DNA of 64,000 bases from Ramazzottius varieornatus (Eukaryota; Tardigrada; Eutardigrada; Parachela; Ramazzottiidae): NCBI GenBank assembly GCA_001949185.1, contig BDGG01000003.1, forward strand, positions 146,219 through 210,218. The letters run 5' to 3'. The stretch's first letter is position 1; each line of letters opens with the position of its first letter. The translations under genes and the position numbers were made by a program. The notes under the pieces are model-generated. The model was not told the DNA's origin, ran no database searches, and saw only the letters and a list, made by a program, of their open reading frames with translations. Shown here in pieces: positions 45,500 through 55,459 of this stretch.

Positions 45500-48400
45500 A
45501 TAAGGGACTGAGAATTTACAACAGTAACAACAATCTGGGTGACTTCCGGAATGCTGAGAAAGTGACGATATGGACAGCGCCTTCTACTGGTATGTGGAGC
45601 AACGGCGTGTGGGCTCCCGAGCTCCACCGCATCAATGGGCAGTTTTACGCGTACGTAGTAAGTTTAGCTGACAATGGTAACAACATCAATCACCGCATGT
45701 ACGTCTTGAGGGCCGACGATAGCAATAATCCGATGGGGGCATATACTTTTATCGGAAAAATTGCGGATGCGGGAAAGGATTGGTGGGCTATTGACGGGAC
45801 TGTCATGCAGCATCGCAACGGCAGGAACTACTTCATCTATTCTGGCTGGGTAAAACGAAAACTTCAACCGGGTCGTTGGTCCAAGTGGCGCACACCGTCA
45901 GCCAACAACAACGCAAACGTGCGCCGCTTGGGTAAATGGTCTGGGTATAAATCCGTTGTCGGCTAACAAATAAAAACTACACATGAATCCGCGTGTGGAA
46001 TCTTACCGGGTTTCTCTCGACGAAGGATAAAGCGTACAACTACGACCCGATGGTCCAACATCTGTTCATCGCCGAGATGGCCAGTCCAACTTCCATCGTC
46101 CCCGGTACAGCAACCTTGATCAAGAGCCCAGTTTTCCGTTGGGAGACTGACGGACAAGCAGTGGTCGAAGGACCGGCTGTAGTTGAACACAACGGATCGT
46201 ATTATCTGTTATATTCGGCCGGCGCATCGTGGACAGAGTACTACAGCACGGGTGTGATGGCTCTCGACGGGAACTCGAACCCTTTGAACCCGGCCAGTTG
46301 GAAAACTACAGACCACACCATCTTCCCGCGCAACGAAGCTGATGGCGTGTTCGGACCTGGTCATGCATCCCCTAACGAACCTAATTTTACAAAACTACAG
46401 TAAAATACAAAGAAGGGTATTTTAGTGGGGATCTTCCAATGGCAGATATAGTGAAATTTCAACATTTCGGAAAGAATCAAAGTATTAGGATTTGTATTGG
46501 AAATTTTCGAGAAAGCAGAAAAAAGGAGTCAGATTTGCAGCAGAAAATTCAACAAAGAAGTATTGCTGCCGCAAAAATCAGCAGCGTGAAACGAGCAAAT
46601 TCAACAGTATCAAAGATACCGCGTAGGCAATAAATTAGTAAATGATCAACGCGAATATCCTTTCCCAGTAACTTGAATCGAACATGAACTATAACAAAGA
46701 AAGTCCGACATAATGTCTGGGACCGTTGCGAGTTAGCTGACGAGTACCGTGAACGTCTTTGTCGTGTGAAAACACTTCTTTTACCGCCAAGCCAATCCGA
46801 CGTGACAGCGATCTCGTTTCCTTCTCCGTCGGCCGGCTGGGATCCATCCCCAGAATATCAGAGGCAACTCTATGGAGCACGAGCAACGCAGGTGTCTCTG
46901 CTCCTGAAATAATAGAATAATAAAATAACAGCACAGCGACCTTACCGTGACAGTGGTGATGTTTTTCTCACATACAGGAATGCTGCTGAGCCAAAAAAAT
47001 GGGACATGAGCGAATGAATTGAAGCAGATCGCTTTCTCAAGTGGCGCAGGTTTGTGTTCTTAATGGGTGAAAGTTTGCGCCACTTAGGAAAACGATTTGG
47101 TAAAAATCATCTACCCACATTCCAAATATACAAGCCAATTATGTCTTGAAACTTTCACACACCTGGGTCTTCCTTCAAAAGACTACTGAGTCCGTTAATC
47201 AACCGCTGGAACTCCTTCGAGGCTTCCTTCTTTGACTTGTAGGTTTCGCCGCGTTTAGGACGGCTGTCGTATTCCTTCAAACAGTTGACCATCCTCCAGT
47301 ATTCAGCAATTGCGTCCCCGCTTTGTAGCAACGATTCCTCAGGCTCCCGTGTGTCCTTTGATTCCGGGTATCCGTACCACTACACGTGGTACAAAATACG
47401 AGTACCAAGGCCTTTCTGTCCTTCATGGCCAACAATGCGTTCAACGGTATATTTTCGCTTACTGTTTTTCGGGGCTGAAACTCTCATATTCCCCTTCTGA
47501 ACAAACCTACTGGCACCCATATTCAATAAGATCCTGACGATAAATTCAGACACTACTAAGCGATGGCGCGATAGTGATAAATTTTCCGGAGAGCAAGCTG
47601 GGACAGATAGTATCACGAGGCTGTAAGCAATTCGAACGGCGCAGCAATGGAATTGAACATCTGCGCGTGTCTAACGGCAAGACAGATGTCGGTCAGCCTT
47701 TGCAGCACTGCAACGACCAGATCCAGTCTGAAGACAGGCAGGGAGAATTTTTCTGAGAAGGTGCGCCTGTTCCGTATATTGAACATCCTTGTTTACTTTC
47801 TCATTGTTTCTTGCGGAGCCAAGCCTGGCTGCTTGTTATTCATCCCGTAACATTCTGAAGCATGTGTGGGGTGGTATTTGACGTATACAGCGTGCTGCAA
47901 TATAGTATGCAAATGTCCGCGTGTATTTCGATACGTTGACGTCACACGCTGCCATATTGTTCGAATGTGCAGGCAACTCCGGGCCAACTTACCTATTATT
48001 AAAAAAGCTAGAAATACGAAATCACAAATCTCAAGTTTAGTCTGTACTTGGCTCCCGTATACAATGCTTGGAGTCTAGTCATTCCTGTATGAAACTGTGC
48101 TGTGCAGTAACCATCGGATTGCGATGGTGAAAGCATCGGACTGCGATGGTGCAAGCATCGGACTGCGATGGGAGTTGGCCTTGAGCTGCACCTGCAACAC
48201 AGAGGCCACCGGTCAAGCAAAATGTGGGCCACCACGACGACCTAGTTGAACACGGTATAAGCCACCGATGTCTAGCGAGTCTAATTTAACAGCATCCATT
48301 GAAGTAATTTATGTGATTTCGTTTTCGGGATTTTTTCAGGGAAGGAAGAAGAATGCGCCAGCCAAGCGGAGCTCACGTATGGTCAATACCGAACGTGCAG

Positions 48401-51400
48401 AGTCCGACCGCAACAAGCGCAACGAACTGAATAACCGCCGGTTATTTGAGAGCACAGATTGCCGTAAGCGACAGCATCGGAGTGCGGATGGGGAGGACGA
48501 AGAGAGCGATAGTGAGACCGCGCCAGGTCCTATTGTAAAGTCAGCAGTTCAATATAAGCCCAAGATATCCTTTCGAAAGAGCACAAACAGATCGCGTTCG
48601 AGCTCGGCGTCGTCTGTGGAAGGCAGCCGTTCATCCAACTCATCGTCCAACGCGGCCAAAGACAGACATAATAAGAGTGATATAGACCGCGACCGAAGCC
48701 ATTCCAAGAGTGCAGAATTTGGAGAGGTTGAGAATGAAGATGAGTGGAGCGAAAACGACTGGACGCGTTGACCAGAAGGCAAGTCAACCCCAGTCATTCC
48801 TAAAATATTTCTTTGAAATATAAGTGTGTTGATGGAGATATTTTGGGTGATACGATATCAAAAATGAGTGCGCGGTTAAAATACTCGACAGAAAACGTTT
48901 TCAAGTGGCGCACGTTCATTGGCAATAGATCCATAAATATGCGCCACTAGGGTAAACCACGATGTTAGGCTTGTGTGCCGGGTCCGCGGACGACCTAAAT
49001 CAGTTTCAGCATGTTCGTGATTGACGGTTTCCAGTATTCGATCTGGTGTTGTTGTAGCGCGCGAAAATGTTGGACACAGCTCAGACTCCGGACTGGACTC
49101 AGAGGAAGATAGTCGTCGGAAGAAGACGCGGGAGTCTGGTAAATTCCATTTTGGGCGTCGGCAAATTATCTGAACAAAGTTGTCATCCCAGGAGCCGCAC
49201 GCTTTCACTGTAAATTATTGGAAATGTGCGCCACTTGGATATGCGATCGTTTTCAAATCATTTAGTGACGGCTGAATTTTCGTAACTTATAACAGTGCAA
49301 CATTTTTTCTAACACCAGAACTAATTACTGACTGCTTTTACAGCAGATACAAATCTTGCCGGAAGTCGGAATGGTCTTCCTCCGGACGAGCAACCTGACT
49401 GGATGGTCGACAGAGAAAGCGGTATGGTAACTGAAGCACCGTAATTTGATACGCCGGTATTAAATAGGGTTTTGCAGTGATGCCGGCCATCATTCATCCG
49501 ACTACTCTCCCATCACGGACGGTATGGATGAAACGGAGAAATGCAAAGTTTATCGTTCCTTTCATTTGAAGAAGGCTAAAGGTAAACCAAGGAGTGATTA
49601 GTAATATATTAAGATCTTGGCCGGAAAGGCAAACGATTGGGCAGATCGGCACACAAACTCGAGCAGGACGTTTCTTAAGTGGCGCACGTTTCCCTTGTTG
49701 CTGGTTGGAAAGCCTGCGCTGATTACAATCTGATCTTGTCCTGCCTGTTTTCCGAAGTGGCGCACGTTGGCCGATATTAGTGGCTGGAGGCGAGCACCAC
49801 TTCGAGAACCATTATCTCGGAATTACTATCCTGGAGTGACGCAAGCTTACGGTACTATTGGCTGAAAGTGTGCGTCACGTGCAAAGTGATCTGGTCGAAT
49901 TGTCTTCCCAAGTGGCGCAAGTTTTCGATATTATTGACCGGTTGCGAGCGCCAATTTGAGAAACCATTCTGTCGGAATTATTATCCCCAAGTTGCGCACG
50001 TTTACAATGTTATAGCCTGAAAGCGTTCGTTATTCGAAAAGAGATCTATCGCGTTTGTATGCCGAGCTCCGATCTGTTGGTCTCTATTCTGCAGAGTACG
50101 AGCAAATACTGAAGGAACTCGGAGCCGTCAAAGAGCGTAAGCCGAAGCTTAAAGGTACGCGATCATCCGTCCCGTGGTATTGCTCAGCTCGACATTTTCG
50201 AAAATACTTATGCCTGTGTTCTGTCCTTAGTGCCAGAAATTAAATGGTCGTTCCTCAAAGACGAGAAGAAAGTCGATAAGACGATCTACCAGCGCCTGGG
50301 AAAATCCGACATCTGGGTGAAGAAGCGAAAATTACAAGAGCTGCAAGAAAAAGCGAAGGATATGGACGAATACGCCCGCAAGCTGATGTGGAATATCCTG
50401 GTTCCTTCGGAAGATGTTTTGGCACTGGCAGATAAGAAGGTGAAAGGTATCGGATTCGTAAAGATGTTCGGAAAGAAAAACTTCGAAAATTTGTTAGGTA
50501 AGCCATGAGCATATCCTTCGCTTTGTTGCCTTCGGCCCTAATGTGGACGCGACGTCGCAGTCCGAAACCACCCTGGTCGCAGTCCGATGTCGTGAAGAGA
50601 GATTACTGTATTCCCTCGATTGTTTCGCGAATCACGTGATGGTCGACGTAAATATTACCCGGCGGGGCTAGAAAGGTGCCCGCGGGTTAATAAAAATAGT
50701 CTCAGTTCTGTACGAGAGGATGAAGATCTGTGAACCTGATAGCTTCCTTGTTCTCGCCGTAGTATTTTCGGTCTGATTCATGCACCGAAGTTTTTCTCTG
50801 CGTGTTCCATATTATTGTCTGTTCCCTTTCACGGCCTTTTCTCGCAATTGAAGGTCGGATCACATAGCGTGCTGCTACTACAGCCATAAATATTTGAAGC
50901 TGAAATTCCGAACGGATCGTCAACCAGATTTGTGCACTGCATTCTGAGGCTACGTAATTGCAAGTCAGATCAGTAGGCTATGAAATGGTACGTAAATACC
51001 TGCCCTTGTTTTTGCGCTGCTAATTCAGACTTTGGGAAGTGCGCCGCAAATACATTGATTTAGTCGCCGTATTTGAAACATGAACTTTCATAGAGAAAAT
51101 ACTCCCAAAAATTTGCAGGAAAATTAAATTTCTCGTTTATTATGACCATTAGGGATCGTTTACGACCTCACTCGATGGAAAGGAGAACTGGATCGTATAC
51201 CACGCTCTAGACAGACGGGTGAGCATGATTCTACTCACAAGGGGATTACGGCAGTCCTCCGCGTCCGACAGCCAGTTTGATACCATAGAACGGTAGAGGA
51301 GAGTCTTCTCTACGAACTAAGAAAGAGTTGGCGTACCAAGTGGAATCCTGGAAGACACGGCAGGAACTGGAAGTAAAGCTAGATTTTGGGGCGGAACTGC

Positions 51401-53865
51401 CCTGATTTCTTACAATCAAGGCTCTTGATTGCCTAACGATTGATTTAGCTACTGATTGACCAAAACTGCTTTCACCAAGCTCCGAAATCGGTATTGCGCA
51501 CTTGCAAGAATTCTCCTTCGATTCCTGTTTCTTCCCAATTGACTACTGATCAAAATGGAATCTGTAATTCCGCTCAACATATTGAGACTGCTGGAGGTAG
51601 ACTATGAGCAGCGCTATCAACCGACCGCTTCTCCGAGTGAATCTGACAAGTTATTGAGGCTGATCATCAAAGGTAAATTTCAATTGATTCTGGATATGAA
51701 GGTAGTGTAAAAAGTATACTAAACTTACCGTTCTTACAGAGTTTTTGGACAACCATATCGTCCAGTTTCACGCCCCCGCGGTCAATGTCGAGGAAGACCT
51801 GGAGTACGAACGGCAGCTTGACGTATCCACATTCGAAGAACTGGAGGAATCTGTCCCCAATGGAAACCTGTTGAATGGCCACGACGAAGCTGATTTTGAG
51901 AGCGTTCAAGATGACCGCCTCTACGAGCCTGTCTCAAGTGCAACTGAACCGTCGTCCCATGAGCTCTTCATTCCGAGAATACCAGATCCAAAGGTAGAAG
52001 CGAGTCAGGCAGCCAGTCTTGATTACAAGAAGCGTGCTGTGAGTTACTGGCGGAGCACGAAAAGGAAACGTCGTGCTTTGGCAAGTGTTTAGAAGGTCTT
52101 CAGCAAGGTTACCAGCGCGCGACAGCTGGGGAACGTCAGGTTAGAGAAGGTGGCTCGCGGCCAGACAAACTGAAAGCTTCACGTTTGGAAACGGGCAAAC
52201 AGTTCTTCTTGGCCAAGAAAAAGCCACACGTCGTAAAAGACATGGACATACGAAGATGGGCCGTCACAGCAAATCGAGAAATTGGCTTGGAAGATTTCAC
52301 AGCATCTCCTTATTGGGTTGGGAAGTTTAAACAGTGAGTTTTAAACAATAATAATTATTTGTACGCTAATGTTTCAGTAATGCATGTTTCGCTGTTCGTG
52401 GCAGTGCTCATCAGAATTAATTTTGTTTCGTAGGTACTACGGTATTTGTGACCGAAAAATCACAGCGTTCGTCACGGCAAAAAATCTACGAGAAGCTCCT
52501 GATGTGAAGAAGGATGCAGACGAGTGCGTGGCATACGTGCGATCAAGAATCCAAGCTTACGGGTTGGACTGTCTGTGGAATGCTGATCAGTCAGGGTTCG
52601 AGTATGAGATGCGGCCTGGCCGAACTCTGGACTTCATCGGAGCGAAGCATGTCCTGGCTTAAACCCAGTCCGAAAACTCGATGACTCACAGCTATACAGT
52701 TATGATGGCCGTTTCGCCGGGTAATCGGAAGTTTCTTCCCGTGCTTTTCATCACATTGCAGGAAGATAAGGGCGTTTTCGGACCAATCGTGTCCAAAGCT
52801 TTGTTCAAGGCTAGGAACCTGCACGTCACTGCTTCCAAGTCTGGACAGATGACAAAAGAGCTATACATTGAATGGTGCGAAAAAGTGTTCTTCCCTCAAA
52901 TGAACGGACACTGCTTCTTCTTGGCGGACTCCTGGAAAACGTTTGCTGACCACGACGCTGTTGAAGAAGTCAAGCCGGAAAAACTGGAGTACGAAATGAT
53001 CACCATCCCACCCAAGGTGACTGGTTCCATTCAACCGCTTGGCGTGCTTTGGTTTCGCATGTACAAGGGCTACTTTAGAAAGATCTCTAACTGGATCTTT
53101 CTCAACGACGAGCCTGTACAAGTTCACCATAGAGACGTAATTTTGAAACTACATTCTCTCATTTACCAGCAATTCACTTCTCCTCGATTCGAGAATTTGA
53201 TTGCACAAGCCTGGCACTTGTCAGGATATACTGACAAATCTGTTAAGTACATCAACCCTACCGAATTTTGCTTTGAAGAGCTGAACGGCCATTGCGACCA
53301 CGACAACTGCAAAAACTCTTTGCTTTTGAAATGTGGTTGGTGTAAAGCTCCTCTTTGCTTCCATCACTTTTACGATGTTTATCACTTTTGTAAAATCTTT
53401 CTTCCTTGATGTTTTCTCATTAGTCGATCTGCGTTTTGGTAAATCAGAAAATCAGTTTGGGTCAATCAGTAGCTAAATCAATCGTTAGGCAATCAAGAGC
53501 CTTGATTGTAAGAAATCAGGGCAGTTCCGCCCCAAAATCTAGCTTTACTTCCAGTTCCTGCCGTGTCTTCCAGGATTCCACTTGGTACGCCAACTCTTTC
53601 TTAGTTCGTAGAGAAGACTCTCCTCTACCGTTCTATGGTATCAAACTGGCTGTCGGACACGGAGGACTGCCGTAATCTCCTTGTCAGTCCGATGAACTGA
53701 GTCAGAAAATAGAAATCGTGTTTTTCACATATTTAGGACGGCGGATGGGGTAACCGGACACCTCGAGCTCAGAAGTACTTCTTCGACGACACCGGCTTCC
53801 CAGTCTTTCCTCCCGCGGTTGGATCCCATCATGAGCTTCCGTTGCCTTCCGGCACGAGGCTGTAG
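45500..53865 (+). CDS. GH43 glycosidase (arabinanase-like), exons spread over 8.4 kb
   Basis: A five-bladed-propeller enzyme acting on arabinose/xylose-type polysaccharides. Recognised exons are 45500-45849, 46026-46364, 51153-51218 and 53737-53865. Joined, they read as one GH43 chain of about 290 residues with phases agreeing. Motifs in order are GVWAPELH, INHRMYVLRA, AIDGTV (with the pKa-tuning Asp), YFIYSGW, VVEGPAVV (with the acid Glu), GASWTEYY, NPLNPASW, GVFGPGH, ENWIVYHA and NRTPRAQKY. The N-terminal 30-40 residues, which hold the catalytic-base Asp and any signal peptide, were not found. The third intron would be a 4.8-kb GC-AG intron (CAT|GCATCC) holding other genes; the last intron holds a dead transposon. 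GH43 is mainly bacterial and fungal, so transfer is likely. Whether the gene still works is uncertain. Confidence 0.7.
45882..45931. repeat. Dispersed 50-base hairpin in a GH43 intron
   Basis: Arms CCAAGTGGCGCAC and GTGCGCCGCTTGG pair with one mismatch. It fills much of the 176-base intron between the first two GH43 exons, showing that the gene resides in the same genome as the other copies. Confidence 0.8.
46689..47616 (-). pseudogene. Chromodomain protein with in-frame stop
   Basis: A chromodomain (methyl-lysine reader) resembling HP1-type folds. The exon 47616-47163 reads KYTVERIVGHEG, then RILYHV, a TAG stop, WYGYPESKDTREPEESL and DAIAEYWRMV. The stop sits where the conserved Lys of the KW pair is found, and a cage Trp of the TWEPEENL motif is Arg (TREPEESL). 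The frame is otherwise open and joins in phase 1 to exon 46903-46689, which ends at a normal stop and carries no known domain. The intron between holds a 50-base hairpin (47038-47086). It is therefore a recent pseudogene, a sequencing error, or a readthrough case. It lies inside the long GH43 intron on the opposite strand. Confidence 0.6.
47038..47086. repeat. Dispersed 50-base hairpin in the chromodomain intron
   Basis: Arms CAAGTGGCGCAGGTTT and TTGCGCCACTTAG pair; the loop reads TTAATGGGTGAAAG, close to the family loop. It is inside the intron of the chromodomain pseudogene. Confidence 0.8.
48112..48175 (+). repeat. Short tandem repeat, about 22-base unit, three copies
   Basis: Three near-identical units of the form AGCATCGGACTGCGATGGTG follow one another. 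It lies between the chromodomain pseudogene and the acidic/Ser-rich gene. A CAGTCCGA-type word from it also occurs near 50550-50590. Confidence 0.65.
48342..50508 (+). CDS. Acidic, Ser- and Lys-rich protein, unrecognised (several exons)
   Basis: Not recognised; probably nuclear. A long first recognised exon begins near 48342 after a TTTTTTCAG acceptor. It encodes a basic Arg/Lys stretch (GRKKNAPAKRSSR) and a Ser/Asp/Glu-rich low-complexity region ending SENDW at about 48768. Likely further exons are 49059-49131 (VGHSSDSGLDSEEDSRRKK), 49343-49422 (LPPDEQPDWMVDRES), about 49489-49580 (HHSSDYSPITDGM), about 50042-50153 (LYAELRSVGLYSAEYEQ) and 50231-50508 (a Lys-rich helical region, IKWSFLKDEKKVDKTIYQRL, ending FENLLGKP). 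Phases agree for most joins but not at the third. The 5' exon was not found. Introns contain at least six of the 50-base hairpins. It lies inside the long GH43 intron, same strand. Confidence 0.5.
48902..48950. repeat. Dispersed 50-base hairpin
   Basis: Arms CAAGTGGCGCACG and ATGCGCCACTAG pair; loop contains TTCATTGGCAATAG. It lies in an intron of the acidic/Ser-rich gene. Confidence 0.75.
49192..49239. repeat. Dispersed 50-base hairpin, degenerate left arm
   Basis: Right arm AATGTGCGCCACTTGG is intact; the left arm is reduced to GAGCCGCACGCTTTC. Loop contains TAAATTATTGG. It lies in an intron. Confidence 0.6.
49676..50036. repeat. Cluster of five 50-base hairpins in tandem
   Basis: Hairpins at about 49676-49726, 49754-49806, 49831-49882, 49909-49960 and 49988-50036, one about every 78 bases. 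The spacers also repeat: GAACCATTATCTCGGAATTA after the second matches GAAACCATTCTGTCGGAATT after the fourth, so a unit of about 155 bases with two hairpins is duplicated. All copies have diverged arms (for example AGTGACGC, AGTTGCGC). The cluster lies in an intron of the acidic/Ser-rich gene. Confidence 0.75.
51238..53683 (+). mobile_element. DDE transposon with 220-base terminal inverted repeats
   Basis: A 2446-base element whose ends are nearly identical inverted repeats of about 220 bases: 51238-51459 and 53464-53683, ends CAAGGGGATTACGGCAG and CTGCCGTAATCTCCTTG. A possible 3-base duplication TCA flanks it. It carries a broken Jerky/Tigger-type transposase. It sits in the last intron of the GH43 gene. 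Arms this well matched suggest recent insertion or ongoing conversion. Confidence 0.85.
51555..53409 (+). pseudogene. Jerky/Tigger-like DDE transposase, broken
   Basis: Coding segments read in order: 51555-51672 (MESVIPLNILRLLEV), 51741-52091 (an acidic region, then DYKKRAVSYWRSTK), a frame change near 52110, then a CENP-B/Tc5-type helix-turn-helix (MDIRRWAVTANREIGLEDF), an intron, and 52435-53409. The DDE part shows LWNADQSGFEYE (first Asp), LADSWKTFADHD (second Asp) and GSIQPLGVLWFR, where the third catalytic Asp of QPxD is Gly. In-frame stops occur at 52090 (TAG where Gln is expected) and 52660 (TAA). A Cys/His-rich tail (CKNSLLLKCGWCKAPLC) ends it. The enzyme cannot be active. Confidence 0.8.
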
Positions 53866-54221
53866 AGAGAATTACGTGTGCGTTTGGTTAATTTAGTGCA
53901 AAAAGCGGCCCATGAGATAAGCGCATATAATCGCACGTAATAACCTAGTGGAGTGGGACAGTGTTTGAATAAAAATGCCCCATTTTTAGCTTTTCGGTGC
54001 GTTGCTCATTGACAGCACAGTACTTCAGAAGTCTTCGGTTCACGTTCTTATCAATTATCATTGTCCTATCGTCTCTTGTTTACTTCTATCAACAAGATAA
54101 CGTAAGTTAACTGAAGAGTTCAGCTGTTGTCCACTCATGCTAACGAAATAGGGAGTATCGATTCCGGCATTAGAGTAAGTTTAGTTTCATCGCAGCGTGT
54201 TCTGACTGATGAGCTAGGGTA
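53866..54221. other. No gene seen
   Basis: Spacer between the last GH43 exon and the next Ly6-like gene. No AATAAA at a typical distance; TGAATAAAAATG near 53967 is the best candidate polyadenylation signal for GH43. Confidence 0.4.
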
Positions 54222-54867
54222 ATGTCGCAAAACTTGCTGCTGGTTGGCGTTGGGTTGACCCTCACTTTTTTTCTGTCCATTGGAACGGGTAAATATTCTG
54301 CTAGCGCTACTAAAATTACAGTCTTTGAGGGTTTTGCCAACTCTGGATCGAATGCGTTGTGTTGCAGGTGGTGCTCTGCACTGTAACACATGCAACGTTG
54401 GGCAATCAACGTGCAAGAACAAGGCAGATTACCATCCAGAGGAATGCTCCCACGAAACTGTGTACTGTATGAAGGCAGATGGTGTGCATGAAGAGAATAA
54501 CGGGAAAACTGGAGAAATTACCAGAAGCACAGGTCAGTTACACTGGACATGCGCTTGAGAAGTCTGCCACCGAGTCGACCACGCTGTTACATGTTCTACA
54601 GGTATCTGGAGAGCATGTGGCGACCCGGAAGTTGCCAAAGTCTTATTCAGCGAGCCCGACGTGAAAAAGCATGTTCATGGGTGTACGGTGAATACGGGTG
54701 TGAGGACGGATATCCCTATTGTACACTCATTGGCTGTGAGGACCGTTAGCTACCGTGGCACGGTTTGTTTGTGTTCTGGTGATAACTGCAACGGCTCGCA
54801 CTCGGTGACGCATCCGGTGTCCTCAATTCTGTTCTTACTTTTAATAATCGCCTTCATTTGCATCTAA
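54222..54867 (+). CDS. Ly6/three-finger-type GPI-anchored protein
   Basis: Exons 54222-54288, 54368-54532 and 54602-54867 join by two phase-1 introns to 165 residues. Exon 1 is a signal peptide (MSQNLLLVGVGLTLTFFLS). Exon 2 opens with LHCNTCNV and exon 3 ends with VCLCSGDNCNGSH followed by a hydrophobic GPI tail (VSSILFLLLIIAFICI). The pattern and exon plan match the genes at 44187 and 56703. Surface protein; function unknown. Confidence 0.82.
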
Positions 54868-55250
54868 CGGGTCAGCTGATAGAACGACGGTGAACTGATG
54901 CGGTACTTGTGAGAGAGCAACCTTTATAAAGTCCGCTCGCTCGAAATCCGTGCTGAGTTCGATGATCTCGAAACATGAAAAACATTCAAAGTTGACGATA
55001 GTGCTCACCATGCATGCCTACTACAGCCGGATACCTGGTACTTGATTGCTTGATTACATCAGTTGAAGCATTGTGTAATCTAGATGTTACGTAAGTTTGA
55101 CCTTTGGCCTTTGGCCTGGCATGTCGTGTGGCGAATGTTAAGCGGGCCTCAAACTGGAACCGAAATTATTTTGTACGGATTTCGAGCTGGTAGACTTAAT
55201 CTGTGTACTCTGTTGACAAAAGAATTACTGTTCAAGGCTTCAGTTAATGT
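54868..55250. other. No gene recognised
   Basis: Should hold the third exon of the minus-strand Ly6-like fragment, but none was found. Nothing else visible. Confidence 0.35.
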
Positions 55251-55459
55251 CTAGCTCCAACAGAGTGAATAACTCTGACGATTCACACCATTGAACGGGA
55301 CGTTTTGAAAGCCGACAGGCCTGCCCAAGCTGGTGTTGCCGTGTCCCACGACTTTGAAACAGGATAACGTTGTCGGGCGGCATTCCTTCATCTGAGAGTC
55401 TTCTGCCTGTGCGCAGGTCAACTTGTCGTTCTTGCGGACGTTGCACCGGATACCGTCAC
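55251..55459 (-). pseudogene. Ly6-like exon, partial gene or remnant
   Basis: After an acceptor (TTAATTCGACAG) the minus strand reads GDGIRCNVRKNDKLTCAQ, then KECRPTTLSCFKVVG, which fits the middle exon of the Ly6-like genes here, again beginning in phase 1. A phase-1 donor (GTGTGA) is present near 55277; without it the frame stops at 55251. No signal-peptide exon or final exon was located on this strand. A hydrophobic segment at about 55500-55600 (IIPVAIALTVLCLLL) lacks a Met. It may be a fragment of a tandem family member, on the opposite strand to its relatives. Confidence 0.45.

Noticed and set aside
47368-47393. A 26-base intron that would remove the chromodomain stop
   Set aside because: Far below the smallest introns seen elsewhere in the window (about 60 bases).
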